This document shows, piece by piece, positions 1-8,809 of a DNA stretch of 64,000 bases. The notes under the pieces are model-generated. The model was given only the letters and a program-made list of their open reading frames with translations, was not told the DNA's origin and made no database searches. The translations under genes and the position numbers were made by a program. Each line of letters starts with the position of its first letter. The first letter of the stretch is position 1. The stretch is from Pyxidicoccus parkwaysis (GTDB lineage Bacteria; Myxococcota; Myxococcia; Myxococcales; Myxococcaceae), in NCBI RefSeq assembly GCF_017301735.1, contig NZ_CP071090.1:8918001-8982000 (forward strand), given 5' to 3'.

Positions 1-2
1 CG

Positions 3-692
3 CTGGGGCGGCGGCTGACGGTGCGCCTGCGCTCGGGTGAGCGGCTCATGCTGCGGCCGCTTCCGTCGACGGACCTGGACACCGCCTTCGAGCTCTTCGT
101 CGCCGAGGTGTACCGCCCGCCCTTCCCCGTGGACGCGGAGCGCACGCGCCGCATCGTGGACGTGGGCGCCAACTGCGGCCACTCGCTCATCTTCTGGGGC
201 CGCCAGTATCCCCGCGCGCACGTCATCGCCTTCGAGCCGCACCCCACGCACGTGGACCTGCTGGAGCGCAACGTGGCGCTCAACGGCCTGTCCGGCCGGC
301 TGACGCTGCACCGCGCGGCGGCGAGCGTGCGCGCCGGCGAGGCCGAGTTCCTCGACGCGGAGAACTGCTCCTCCATCGTGGAGGGGCCCGCGGACAAGCG
401 CACCCTGCGCGTGCCGCTGGTGGACTTCTTCGGCGCCGTGGGCACCGAGCCCATCGACCTCTTGAAGATGGACATCGAGGGCGGCGAGTACGCCCTGCTG
501 AAGGACCCGCGCTTCGCGCAACTGAAAGTAGGCACGTTGGTCATGGAGTGGCACCGCACCCCCGAGCACCCGGACGGCAAGGCCTGGTGCGAGCGCGCCC
601 TCGCGGAGATGGGCTACGAGGTCCGCGCCGGCATCTGGACCGGTGAAGAGAACGGGCTGCTCTGGGCCCGCCGCCAGGAGGCCCGGGGATGA
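3..692 (+). CDS. FkbM-family SAM-dependent methyltransferase, 5' end outside window
   Basis: FkbM-type methyltransferases methylate hydroxyl groups of sugars or polyketides; in this setting a sugar of the surface polysaccharide is the likely target (inference). The SAM-binding motif I reads VDVGANCGHS, followed by a family-typical acidic motif (AFEPHP). A later stretch, LLKMDIEGGEY, is the hallmark FkbM motif. The frame is open from base 3; the first in-window start is a GTG at 21. Family members usually have more residues before this point, so the true start is probably upstream of the window. It ends in an ATGA overlap with the next glycosyltransferase gene, so the two are probably co-translated. 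Confidence 0.85.
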   Translation: MGRRLTVRLRSGERLMLRPLPSTDLDTAFELFVAEVYRPPFPVDAERTRRIVDVGANCGHSLIFWGRQYPRAHVIAFEPHPTHVDLLERNVALNGLSGRLTLHRAAASVRAGEAEFLDAENCSSIVEGPADKRTLRVPLVDFFGAVGTEPIDLLKMDIEGGEYALLKDPRFAQLKVGTLVMEWHRTPEHPDGKAWCERALAEMGYEVRAGIWTGEENGLLWARRQEARG

Positions 693-1642
693 GCACGGCG
701 GGCGTCACCCTCGTCATTCCCACGTACAACGGCGCGCGCCGAATCGAAGACCCGCTGCGGGCCCTGCTCGCGCAGGCGGCTCCGTCCGAGTCCTTCGAAG
801 TCGTGGTGGTGGACAACAACTCGAAGGACGGCACGGCGCAGGTGGTGGAGTCGAGCCCCTCCGCGGCGGGCCTGCGCCAGCGCGGCGTGGACGTGCGCGT
901 GGTGCACGAGGGCCGGCAGGGCCTGCTCTTCGCGCGCCTGCGCGGCATCCAGGAGGCACGCCGCGACATCGTGTGCTTCCTCGACGATGACAACGTCCCC
1001 GAGCCGAACTTCGTCACCGACGGGCTCGCGCTCTTCGAGGACGCGAAGGTAGGCGTGGTCGTCTCGCGCCTCTTCCCCCGCTACGAGGTGCCGCCTCCGC
1101 CCAGCATCGGCCGCCGAGAGCACCTGCTGGCCATCAACCACCGCATGGGCGACGCCGTGGTGGACTTCGGCGCCCGGCCCACGCTCGCGCCCACCATCGG
1201 CGCGGGGCTGTGGCTGCGCCGCGCCGCCTTCCTCGAGTCCGTGCCCTGGCAGAACCCCGAGCAGCTCCTGCCGGACCGGCTGGGCAACAAGCTCCTGAGC
1301 GGTGGTGACATCGAGTTCGGCTACCTGCTCGGCAAGGCCGGGTACGAGCGCCGCTACGCGCCCACGCTGAAGATGTGGCACATCATCCCGCGCTCGCGCT
1401 TCGAGACGCGCTACTTCATGCGCCTCATCGTGGGCGTGGTGCGCAGCGAGCAGACGCTGCAGGCCCGCTACATGGGCCGGCGCTTCCAGGGACTCGCGAG
1501 GCTGAAGGCATGCGCGCAACTCGTAGGCGCCGGCCTCGCCAGCCCCGCGCTTGCGCTGCGGAGCGACCCGGTGCGCGAGGTGCTCTTCGTGCTCGCGCGG
1601 CGCTGGGCGCAGGTGCAGGGGCCGTACACGCACCTGCACTGA
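689..1642 (+). CDS. Family 2 glycosyltransferase
   Basis: A 317-residue GT-A fold enzyme that transfers a sugar from a nucleotide donor to a growing glycan on the cytoplasmic side of the inner membrane. The nucleotide-binding start is seen as LVIPTYNG (residues 8-15), the VVVVDNNSKDGT motif lies near 38-49, and the metal-binding DXD motif is DDDN (99-102). The start ATG overlaps the TGA of the FkbM gene (ATGA), which fixes the start and suggests translational coupling. There is no transmembrane segment. Acceptor and donor sugars cannot be read from sequence. Confidence 0.9.
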   Translation: MSTAGVTLVIPTYNGARRIEDPLRALLAQAAPSESFEVVVVDNNSKDGTAQVVESSPSAAGLRQRGVDVRVVHEGRQGLLFARLRGIQEARRDIVCFLDDDNVPEPNFVTDGLALFEDAKVGVVVSRLFPRYEVPPPPSIGRREHLLAINHRMGDAVVDFGARPTLAPTIGAGLWLRRAAFLESVPWQNPEQLLPDRLGNKLLSGGDIEFGYLLGKAGYERRYAPTLKMWHIIPRSRFETRYFMRLIVGVVRSEQTLQARYMGRRFQGLARLKACAQLVGAGLASPALALRSDPVREVLFVLARRWAQVQGPYTHLH

Positions 1643-1654
1643 GCCAGAGGCTCA
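1640..1654. terminator. Hairpin formed by two convergent stop codons
   Basis: TGAGCC-AGA-GGCTCA is a perfect 6-bp inverted repeat with a 3-nt loop. Its left arm begins with the TGA of the plus-strand glycosyltransferase and its right arm ends with the TGA (read on minus) of the sulfatase-like gene. There is no U-tract, so intrinsic termination is uncertain. It could still act as a bidirectional stop or as an RNA 3'-end stabiliser. Confidence 0.4.
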
Positions 1655-3595
1655 GGGCGCGTGGACCTTGGCCGTCGAGGGACCGGCCAGGCTGCTCGGC
1701 AGGGACGGCCGGGGCTCGCGGGCCGGCACCACGCTGAAGCGCTCTCCCGCCAGCCGGTCATAGGTGAGCAAGCGGTAGCGCCGCAGCCACTCGGCCGGTG
1801 AGCCCGGCGCAGGAGAGTCGGCGTCGCGCTCCGACAGCGGCAGGTACGCGCCCGCGCCCGTCTTCACCACGTCGCTGCGCACCACCGGCAGGTGTCGGGA
1901 CAGGTCCTCGAGGAAGGCGAAGAAGCCATGGGGCTTCATCCCCGCCGCTTCGAGGATGCGCGGCGCGAACAGGCTCATGCTCAGGTGCAGGTCCTGCCTC
2001 GGCATGGCGAAGTTCGACCAGAAGACCACCGGAACCTCGGCCATGCGCTCGCGCTGGGCGTCCGTCCACGGCTCCTTGAGGTAGCCCGCCTCACGGTAGA
2101 GCCCGTAGTTGGGGCCAAGCATCGGCAGGTGGTCGCCGAAGACGACGAGCAGCGTCTTGCGCGGACGAGCCTCCAGCGTGCGCACCAGCCGCTCCAGCGC
2201 GCGGTCCGTCTGGCGGAGCTTGTGCGCGTAGTTCGTCAGCAGCAGCGTGTTGTCCGGCGAGATATCTCCCGTGACACGCACCTGCTCCGCGCCGGTGAGC
2301 GGGAGGCTGTAGGGGCCGTGCGTGGACATGGTGATGGCCATGATGAAATGCGGCCGGCGCGTGTCGGAGAGCTGCTCGAGGATGTGGTCGACCAGCGCCT
2401 CGTCCGACACCCACGGGCCCTCCTGCTTCGCGTTGGCGAACGAGGAGAGCGACTGGAAGTCGTTGAAGCCCAGCAGCGGGTAGACGACGTCGCGGCTCCA
2501 GTACCAGCCATGGAAGGGATGGATGGCGGAGGTGTGGTAGCCCGCGTCGCGGAACAGCGAGGGCAGCGCCTCGACGGGCTTGAGCACGTAGTGCTGGTAC
2601 GGAAAGGAGCCGTCGGGCACGAACGAGGTCGACATGCCCGTCAGCAGCTCGAACTCCGCGTTGGCCGTGCCGCCGCCGAACGTGGGGCTGATGAGGTGGC
2701 CCGAGCTGTGCGTGGCCATCAGGCCGTGCAGGAAGGGCAGCGGGTCCGTGCTCAGTTTCACCCCGAGCTGCGTCGGGTCCCACAGCGACTCGGCCATGTA
2801 GATGACGACGTCGACGGGCTCCGGCGGCGCGGTGGCGGGAGGCTCCGCGTCACGCCCCAGGGCCACGCGCACCGTCTCCGCCGAGTACGCGCTGCCCGGG
2901 TCCATGCGCAGGCCTTCCCAGTTCCAGAGCAACATCAGCGGCAGCCCGTTGGCCTGGAAGTTGGTGCGCTGGTCCCACACCTGGTGCATGACGCCGAAGC
3001 GCATGAACGCCTTCGGAAGCAGCGGCAGGTGCGCGTAGAAGGTGATGGTCAGCAGGTACGCCAGCGACGCCACCGCGAGGCCGCCACGCGAGAGCCCGGG
3101 CAGCGGGAAGCGGGGCCGGCCGCGCCGCACGGCGCGCACCAGGGCCACGAGGGCGGCCAGCACGAGGAGGCCCGCGAGGATGGCGATGAGCGCGCCGGCT
3201 CCGGGCAGCAACGTGGGCGCGAGCGACGTCACCTGCCGCCACTCCAGGAAGTCCCACGGCAGCAGCGGCCGGCCGATGAGCTGGAGCTTCCGGATGTGGA
3301 CCGAGGACGTGAAGAGGAGCCCCGCGCTCACCAGCGCCAGCGAGACGCCGAGCCGGTTCGTCGCCGTCCACAGCAGGCCCACCGCCGCCGTGATGACGCC
3401 CACGTTGATGAGCATGGACAGCGGGTTGCGCTCATGGATGCCGTGGATGCCGGCGGGAGAGAACGCCGCGATGGTCAGCTCCGAGGCAGCCACGAGCGCC
3501 GCCGCAGCCAGGATGACGGCGACACAGGGCCAGAAGACGGAACGCGTCTTCTGCCTGAAGAAGATGGGCTCGGGGTGTGGTGAGCGGCGTGCCAA
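1652..3595 (-). CDS. LTA synthase/sulfatase-family phosphotransferase, membrane-bound
   Basis: A 647-residue inner-membrane enzyme: about five hydrophobic segments in residues 18-215, then an extracytoplasmic alkaline-phosphatase-fold domain from about 260. Seen active-site features are MAESLWD (metal-binding Glu near 269), GGGTANAEFE (candidate nucleophile Thr310), STHGPYSLP and GDHLPMLGPN (metal ligands). This is the architecture of LtaS, MdoB/OpgB and related enzymes, which move phosphoglycerol or phosphoethanolamine onto glycans or lipids. In a Gram-negative polysaccharide locus, decoration of a glycan is the likely role (inference). The start is a TTG preceded by GGAG nine nt upstream, just after an in-frame stop. 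It lies 138 bp downstream of the acyltransferase gene on the same strand. Confidence 0.82.
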   Translation of the reverse strand: MARRSPHPEPIFFRQKTRSVFWPCVAVILAAAALVAASELTIAAFSPAGIHGIHERNPLSMLINVGVITAAVGLLWTATNRLGVSLALVSAGLLFTSSVHIRKLQLIGRPLLPWDFLEWRQVTSLAPTLLPGAGALIAILAGLLVLAALVALVRAVRRGRPRFPLPGLSRGGLAVASLAYLLTITFYAHLPLLPKAFMRFGVMHQVWDQRTNFQANGLPLMLLWNWEGLRMDPGSAYSAETVRVALGRDAEPPATAPPEPVDVVIYMAESLWDPTQLGVKLSTDPLPFLHGLMATHSSGHLISPTFGGGTANAEFELLTGMSTSFVPDGSFPYQHYVLKPVEALPSLFRDAGYHTSAIHPFHGWYWSRDVVYPLLGFNDFQSLSSFANAKQEGPWVSDEALVDHILEQLSDTRRPHFIMAITMSTHGPYSLPLTGAEQVRVTGDISPDNTLLLTNYAHKLRQTDRALERLVRTLEARPRKTLLVVFGDHLPMLGPNYGLYREAGYLKEPWTDAQRERMAEVPVVFWSNFAMPRQDLHLSMSLFAPRILEAAGMKPHGFFAFLEDLSRHLPVVRSDVVKTGAGAYLPLSERDADSPAPGSPAEWLRRYRLLTYDRLAGERFSVVPAREPRPSLPSSLAGPSTAKVHAP

Positions 3596-3733
3596 CTACG
3601 GCGTCTCCAAAGTCACGTTCAGGGCAAATCGGCCCGGCACGAGCCTACCTTGCGAGGTGCTCCGGCTCCACGAACTGAAGCGACTCGTGGAAGAACCTTC
3701 CCACTGCCTGATTGCTATCGAAGCGGACATCCA

Positions 3734-4915
3734 TCAGCGTCCAGCGAGCCTGTCCAATTGCGCGGGGGACAGCGCCCCCGCTTCGCGGCGCGTCTCGAAG
3801 CGCGCCAGGAGCCGGTCCCTCCACTTCAGGCCCGGCTGCTCCACCGTCACGTAAGTCACCCACGCCACGCCCAGCGTGGCCCCCAGGTAGACGAGCAGGT
3901 TCACCGGCCACGCGCCCAGGGAGAGGCCCGTGCGCTCGATGACCCGCACCACGGAGCCGTGCCAGAGGTACGCGCCGTAGGAGAGCACCGCCACCTGGTA
4001 GATGCCCCAACGCGGCCCAACGGAGAGCTGCATCGGCTCGATGCCTACCAGCACCAGGCCAAACCCCACTGCCAGTCCCGTGTAGACCCACAGGCCATTC
4101 ACGCCCACCGGCAGCGCGCCACACATACCCACGGTGAGTGCCAGCACGACGGCGCCGAGCACACCGCAGGCCGTGCGCCGGGAGGACGCCCACTGCTGCC
4201 ACACGGGCGACGTCTTCGCCAGGAAGACGCCGACAGCGAGCCCGTCCAGGTGGTGCAGCGTGGGCCAGCTGAGGAGCGCCGGAAGCTGCGGAAACGGCAC
4301 GTCCGGAGGCAGCTCCCGCCATGTCATCCAGCGGGCCGTGAGGCTCACCGCCACCGGGAGCCACCACACCCACGCGGGCCACCGCCGTCCGCGCAGGCCA
4401 TACGCGAGCAGCGGAAGCACCAGGTAGAAGTGCTCCTCCACGCAGAGGGACCAGCTCTGCACGAAGTCGCTCAGCGCGGTGTAGTTCTGGAGGAAGAAGA
4501 CGAAGTGCCAGCCGCCGCCGTTGAAGGGCGTGCCGAACGTCCACGGCTTCAGCGCGTAGAAGGCGAGCACCACGTAATAGAGCGGCAGCGTGCGGCCCCA
4601 GCGCTTGAGCCAGAAGGTGCGCAGCTCGGCCACCGTGCCCCGCGCCTCCTCCTGCCGGGCGAACACCTGCCGTCCCACGAGGTAGCCGGAGAGGACGAAG
4701 AACAGGTCCACGCCCATCCAGCCGTGCGCGAAGGCCTTGCGCAACGTGAAGGGCAGCGCCTCCAGGACGACCGAGGGCGCATGGAAGGCGAGCACCGCGA
4801 GGATGGCCAGGGCCCGCAGCACGTCCAGGCCATCCCTGCGCTGGGCAAGCGGCCGTGCTGTCGAGGGAGACGGAGAGGACATGAAGACGGTGGGCCCGGG
4901 CAGCGGGTGCGCCAT
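3734..4915 (-). CDS. Acyltransferase 3 family protein (OafA/NodX-like)
   Basis: A 393-residue integral membrane acyltransferase with about ten hydrophobic segments. The family signature is visible near the N-terminus (RRDGLDVLRALAILAVLAFH) and in GWMGVDLFFVLSGYLVG. The FH of the first segment and the conserved R/D residues are those linked to acyl transfer in this family. Such enzymes O-acetylate or otherwise acylate extracytoplasmic sugars; here the surface polysaccharide is the probable substrate (inference). The ATG at 4915 follows a GGAAGA-type site, with an alternative ATG at 4881. It is encoded directly upstream of the LTA-synthase-like gene, so the two may add non-sugar groups to the same glycan. 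Confidence 0.85.
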   Translation of the reverse strand: MAHPLPGPTVFMSSPSPSTARPLAQRRDGLDVLRALAILAVLAFHAPSVVLEALPFTLRKAFAHGWMGVDLFFVLSGYLVGRQVFARQEEARGTVAELRTFWLKRWGRTLPLYYVVLAFYALKPWTFGTPFNGGGWHFVFFLQNYTALSDFVQSWSLCVEEHFYLVLPLLAYGLRGRRWPAWVWWLPVAVSLTARWMTWRELPPDVPFPQLPALLSWPTLHHLDGLAVGVFLAKTSPVWQQWASSRRTACGVLGAVVLALTVGMCGALPVGVNGLWVYTGLAVGFGLVLVGIEPMQLSVGPRWGIYQVAVLSYGAYLWHGSVVRVIERTGLSLGAWPVNLLVYLGATLGVAWVTYVTVEQPGLKWRDRLLARFETRREAGALSPAQLDRLAGR

Positions 4916-4992
4916 TGTCTTCCACCGCTCCTCGCGGTCAACAGCGACCAGCCGGACGTCCGAACGAAGGCGCGATTGAGGCCTTCACCGCC

Positions 4993-6018
4993 TCATTTCA
5001 TCGGAGGCTGGGAGAGAAGCGCCGCGCCGATGGCGCCGGACAACTCACCCAGCTCCGCCACCAGGACGGGCGGCTGCCGCTCGGGGACGAAGATGTGTGG
5101 GCTCATGGCGTCGTGGATGCGGCCGGCGTACGCGGGGCCGAGCCGCGTGCCCAGGCCTCCGCCGAGGATGACGGCCTCCACGTCCAGCAGGTTGATGGCG
5201 GAGGCCACGCCCGCGCCGAGCATCCGCACGGCGCGCTCGATGAGCCACGTGGCCAGCGGGTCCTCCTGCTGAAGCGCCTTATCCCAGATGCTGCTCGTCA
5301 GGCGCGGGCGCCCCTTCTTGTGCATCAGGTCGAAGAGCATCGTCTTCTCGCCCTGGCGCACGGCCTTGCGCGCCTTGCGCTCCATGGAGGCGCGGCCCGC
5401 GTAGGCCTCCATGCAGCCGCGCCGGCCACAGCCGCAGCGCGCGCCTCCGGGCTTCACCACCATGTGGCCAATCTCGCCCGCCGCGCCGCGCCCACGCCAC
5501 GGTACGCCGTCCAGCACGAGCCCTCCGCCCACGCCCGTGCCCCACCACAAGCCCAATATCGAGCGGTATGGCCGGCCCGCGCCCAGGCGGTACTCCGCCG
5601 CCACGGCCACCTGCACGTCATTGCCGAGCACCACCCGGCTGCCCACCAGGTCCCCGAGGTCGGCCGCCACGGGGTACGGCTCCTCCCAACCCCGCCCCAC
5701 GTTGCCGACGTGCGCGAGCGTCCCGTCGTTGGCGTTCACCGAGCCGGGCGCGCCCACGCCCACACCCACGAGTCTCTGCGGCGTCGTCCCCGCCGCCTGG
5801 GCCGCCTCCTTCAGCGCGCCGTAGACGCCCTGCACCACGTCGCTCGGGTCGCCATCCCCCGGTGTCGGGTGCCGGGCGCGGCCGAGGACGGTGCCGGCCT
5901 CGTCGATGACCACGGCTTCAATCTTCGTTCCCCCGAGGTCGATGCCTCCCCAGACCTTCGACGTGTCGTGCGACGGCTCCTTCGTCTCCCCGGTGCCCAC
6001 CGAGGTCGCCTCGTCCAT
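4993..6018 (-). CDS. ROK-family sugar kinase (glucokinase type)
   Basis: A 341-residue soluble kinase. It has the phosphate-binding IDLGGTKIEAVV near the N-terminus, the second ATP motif GVGAPGSV, the catalytic region LGNDVQVA and the ROK zinc-binding cysteine cluster CGCGRRGC followed by MEAYAG. These features fit glucokinase or N-acetylhexosamine kinase rather than a ROK repressor, since no helix-turn-helix is present. Start choice: an upstream in-frame ATG gives 530 residues, but the extra part is low-complexity shadow sequence. The ATG at 6018 has GGGAGG nine nt upstream. It could feed hexose-6-phosphate to nucleotide-sugar synthesis for the neighbouring polysaccharide genes (inference). 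Confidence 0.9.
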   Translation of the reverse strand: MDEATSVGTGETKEPSHDTSKVWGGIDLGGTKIEAVVIDEAGTVLGRARHPTPGDGDPSDVVQGVYGALKEAAQAAGTTPQRLVGVGVGAPGSVNANDGTLAHVGNVGRGWEEPYPVAADLGDLVGSRVVLGNDVQVAVAAEYRLGAGRPYRSILGLWWGTGVGGGLVLDGVPWRGRGAAGEIGHMVVKPGGARCGCGRRGCMEAYAGRASMERKARKAVRQGEKTMLFDLMHKKGRPRLTSSIWDKALQQEDPLATWLIERAVRMLGAGVASAINLLDVEAVILGGGLGTRLGPAYAGRIHDAMSPHIFVPERQPPVLVAELGELSGAIGAALLSQPPMK

Positions 6019-6232
6019 GTCTCGCCTCCCAGCCCGGGCTCGGTGCCCGAGACGAAGATGCGCAGTGCCTTCCGCGCCGGCCGGGAGTGCCTGGAGGGCA
6101 AGGGAGCGGCCGCCGCCCGGAAGATGGCCGTACCTGCCTCGGAGGCTGGCCCACCCTGCCGCTGTACGTGAGGCCGCGCATGCCTCGGAACCGGAGCCGG
6201 CGTGTCGGTGGACAACGCTTCCACGTGAGTCC

Positions 6233-6263
6233 TTGCGTACCGGGTGCCCGGACCCGCTAGATA
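6233..6263 (+). promoter_or_regulatory. Possible sigma-70-type promoter for the DUF2780-like gene
   Basis: TTGCGT (6233-6238) and TAGATA (6258-6263) are separated by 19 bp and lie 27 bp before the start codon at 6290. The -10 matches a TANNNT-like pattern in an otherwise GC-rich region. The spacer is longer than optimal, so the assignment is tentative. Confidence 0.35.
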
Positions 6264-6289
6264 GGCGCCTCACACGGAAGGAGACCGGG

Positions 6290-6853
6290 ATGGACCTCAT
6301 CGGACAGCTCTCGCAGCAGCTCGGGGTGAACGGTACGCAGGCGCAGGGACTGGCGGGCTCGCTGTTGAAGCTGGTGCAGGGCACGGTGCAGGAGAAGCTC
6401 GGCCCGGACGCGGCGAAGCAGATGGGCAGCGCCATTCCGGAGATGGACTCGTGGCAGCAGGCCGCGAAGGCCGCCGCGCCCGCCCAGGAGCAGGGCGGTG
6501 GCGGGCTGATGGGCGCCCTCGGCGGGCTCATGGGTGGAAACGATGGTGGAGGCGGCGGAGGTGGCGGTGGAGGCATGGGCGCCATGCTGGGCGCGCTCGG
6601 TGGCGCGGCGGCTCAGGCCGGGGAGGTGGCCGCCGTCGTCTCCCTGCTGGGCCGCTTCAACATCGACGCGAGCAAGGCGTCCCTCGTGGCGCCGCTGCTC
6701 CTCAACTTCCTCAAGTCGCGGCTGGACCCGGGGCTGGTGAGCAAGGTCCTCGCGGTGGTGCCCATGCTGGCCGGCGTTGGCGGCGGCGGCAACACGTCGG
6801 GCAGTGGCGGCGGCCTGGGCGGGATGCTCGGCGGATTGATGGGCGGCAACTGA
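6290..6853 (+). CDS. DUF2780-like Gly-rich protein of unknown function
   Basis: A 187-residue protein with two helical parts separated and ended by glycine-rich linkers. The N-terminal part (LIGQLSQQLGVNGTQAQGLAGSLL) and the later AVVSLLGRFNIDASKASLVAP region resemble DUF2780 (VcgC/VcgE-like) repeats. There is a run of ten glycines near residues 85-94 and a GGLMGGN motif at both the mid-point and the C-terminus. No signal peptide is evident. The start at 6290 follows GGAAGGAGACCGGG, an excellent ribosome binding site; the longer upstream frame is a shadow of the ROK gene. Function is not known. Confidence 0.75.
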   Translation: MDLIGQLSQQLGVNGTQAQGLAGSLLKLVQGTVQEKLGPDAAKQMGSAIPEMDSWQQAAKAAAPAQEQGGGGLMGALGGLMGGNDGGGGGGGGGGMGAMLGALGGAAAQAGEVAAVVSLLGRFNIDASKASLVAPLLLNFLKSRLDPGLVSKVLAVVPMLAGVGGGGNTSGSGGGLGGMLGGLMGGN

Positions 6854-6862
6854 GCGTCAGCG

Positions 6863-6889
6863 CGCGGGCCCGATTTTCCGGCCCCCGCG
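6863..6889. terminator. Possible bidirectional terminator between convergent genes
   Basis: CGCGGG (6863-6868) and CCCGCG (6884-6889) form a 6-bp GC stem, with an inner CCG/CGG extension around an ATTTT-containing loop. It lies in the 62-bp gap between the convergent DUF2780-like gene and a glycosyltransferase gene. A T-tract is absent, so confidence is modest. Confidence 0.35.
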
Positions 6890-6915
6890 GTGACGTCCCT
6901 GAAGGGCCCGCGCCC

Positions 6916-7833
6916 TCAGCGCTTCCGCACGCGCTGGCGCACCGTGGTGGCCACCGCCCACGGCGGGAAGCCCAGCACGTAGCGCCAGCGCGGTGCGGCC
7001 AGGTGGAAGGGCAGCCCGCGCCGGTACAGCGCCAGCGCCAGGTCCACCCGCCGCAGTGACAGCAGCCACTGCGACACATGGCGCAGGTTGTAGAGCAGCA
7101 TCTCCAGCCGCTCGCGCCTGCGGGCGGCGCCTCCCGGGTAGCGCCCCAGCCGCTCCTGCTCCAACTGGTACACCGTGCCCTGGTAGCTCAGCTCCAGCGT
7201 GGTGGACGACGAGCCCCCGTGCTGGCGGTACCCCACCGTCACCGGCGCGCGCACCCACGCGAAGCCCGGCTCCGTGCCCAGCCGGTAGAGCAAGTCGTAG
7301 TCCTCGCCATTGATGCGCAGCGGGGTGAAGCCGCCCACCCGCCGCAGCGCCTCCGTGCGCACCGCCACCACGCACGCCGTGCGCGGCGTCCTGTCACCGG
7401 CGCTCGCCAGGTAGTCCGCGAAGCACACCACCTGCACGGGCTCGTGCGTGACAGGGGCCAATTCCTCGCGCCTCGCGAAGGACGCCGCCGTGCCCATCAC
7501 CACCGAGGGCCCGCCCTGCTCTCTCAGCACCCGCCGGTACGTGGCCAGCGTCCATGGGAACCACAGGTCATCACTGTCGAGGAAGACGACGTACTCGCCC
7601 CGAGCCTCCCGGATGCCCAGGTTGCGCGCCGCGCCGGGGCCCGCGTTGCGCTGCTGGAAGACGCGCACCCGCTCGCCGTACCGCGCCAGCGTCTCCAGCG
7701 TATCGTCCGTCGACCCATCGTCCACCACGAGCACTTCGTAGTCCGTCTCCTCCTGCGCGAAGACGGACGCGAGCGTCTCCTCCAGGAGCCGCGCGCGGTT
7801 GTACGTGGGGATGACGATGGAGAAGAAGGGCAT
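6916..7833 (-). CDS. Family 2 glycosyltransferase
   Basis: A 305-residue GT-A enzyme. SIVIPTYNRARLLEETLASV opens the protein, VLVVDDGSTDDT gives the nucleotide-binding aspartates, and FLDSDDLWFPW carries the DXD motif. The last third contains YRQHGGSSS, typical of GT2 enzymes that act on polysaccharides. The chosen start (ATG at 7833) begins directly at the conserved motif; the longer frame to 7905 adds residues that overlap the upstream gene and look non-coding. Only 4 bp separate it from the upstream GT2 gene, so both are in the same transcription unit as the flippase. Confidence 0.88.
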   Translation of the reverse strand: MPFFSIVIPTYNRARLLEETLASVFAQEETDYEVLVVDDGSTDDTLETLARYGERVRVFQQRNAGPGAARNLGIREARGEYVVFLDSDDLWFPWTLATYRRVLREQGGPSVVMGTAASFARREELAPVTHEPVQVVCFADYLASAGDRTPRTACVVAVRTEALRRVGGFTPLRINGEDYDLLYRLGTEPGFAWVRAPVTVGYRQHGGSSSTTLELSYQGTVYQLEQERLGRYPGGAARRRERLEMLLYNLRHVSQWLLSLRRVDLALALYRRGLPFHLAAPRWRYVLGFPPWAVATTVRQRVRKR

Positions 7834-7837
7834 GCCC

Positions 7838-8809
7838 TCACACCCGGGCGCGCAGGCCCATCTCGGAGATGCGCACGAAGGTGGAGAGCTGCCGCCGGAA
7901 GTCATTCAGGTTGGTGCGCCCGCGCAGCAGCGTCTGCGTCAGCACCGCCGCGTTGTACGGCAGCGTGCCCACCAGGATGGCCCGCATCGCCATCTCGTGC
8001 AGCTTGCCGTGGTGCTTGCGGAAGTACGCCAGCCGCGTGCGCCACAGCTCGATTCGCACCTTGTCCGGCCCCGTCGCGGACGGACGGAACGAGCGGCTCG
8101 ACAGGTGCGTAATCACCGCCTCCGGACAGAAGGCCACCTCCCAGCCGGCCTTCCACGCGCGCACGCACCAGTCGGTGTCCTCGGTGTTGCCCAGCGGAGA
8201 CATCTGCTCGTCGAGCAGGCCCACCTCGGCCAGCGTCTCCTCGCGCACCACGATGCACGCGCCGAGCACCCAGTCCACCCGGGCCTCCTCGTGCCCGTAC
8301 TGCGCCGGGTCGATTTCGATGCGCTTCAGGAAGTGCAGCGGGCGGGGCAGGAAGACGAGGTCGAAGAGCTGCCCGGCCAGCGACATGTTCCGGAAGGTGC
8401 AGTTCTGGATGGTGCCGTCCGCGTTGAGCAGCCGCGCGCCCGCCATGCCCACGCGCGGGTGCTCGTCCATGAAGCGCACCAGCGCGTCGAAGGCCCCTTC
8501 GTGGACGATGGTGTCGTCGTTGAAGATGCAGATGTACCGGCCCCGCGCGGCGCGCAGCACCTGGTTGTGGTTGGCGGAGAAGCCCTTGCGCTCCGTGTTG
8601 AAGAGCCACTTCACCTGCGGGAAGTCGCGCCGCATGGCCTCCACGCCGCGCCCGCCGGTGGCGTTGTCGACAATCCACACCTCGAAGGTGATGTCGTGCG
8701 TCGTCGCGTACAGCGTGCGGAGGCAGTCGTGCAGCAGCTCCGGGTTGCTGTGGTTGACGATGGAGATGACCAGGTCGACCTTCTTCATCGAATCGCTCGC
8801 GTCCTTCAT
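7838..8809 (-). CDS. Family 2 glycosyltransferase, rhamnosyltransferase-like
   Basis: A 323-residue GT-A enzyme. LVISIVNHSNPELLHDCL, VWIVDNATGGRG and YICIFNDDTIVHEGAF are the conserved blocks; NDDT is the DXD-type motif. The DNATGG form and the later VDWVLGACIVVREE block are typical of the rhamnosyltransferase-like GT2 group, but the donor cannot be fixed. The ATG at 8809 overlaps the TGA of the flippase gene (TGATG), supporting this start and coupled translation. An alternative internal ATG lies at 8788. Confidence 0.88.
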   Translation of the reverse strand: MKDASDSMKKVDLVISIVNHSNPELLHDCLRTLYATTHDITFEVWIVDNATGGRGVEAMRRDFPQVKWLFNTERKGFSANHNQVLRAARGRYICIFNDDTIVHEGAFDALVRFMDEHPRVGMAGARLLNADGTIQNCTFRNMSLAGQLFDLVFLPRPLHFLKRIEIDPAQYGHEEARVDWVLGACIVVREETLAEVGLLDEQMSPLGNTEDTDWCVRAWKAGWEVAFCPEAVITHLSSRSFRPSATGPDKVRIELWRTRLAYFRKHHGKLHEMAMRAILVGTLPYNAAVLTQTLLRGRTNLNDFRRQLSTFVRISEMGLRARV

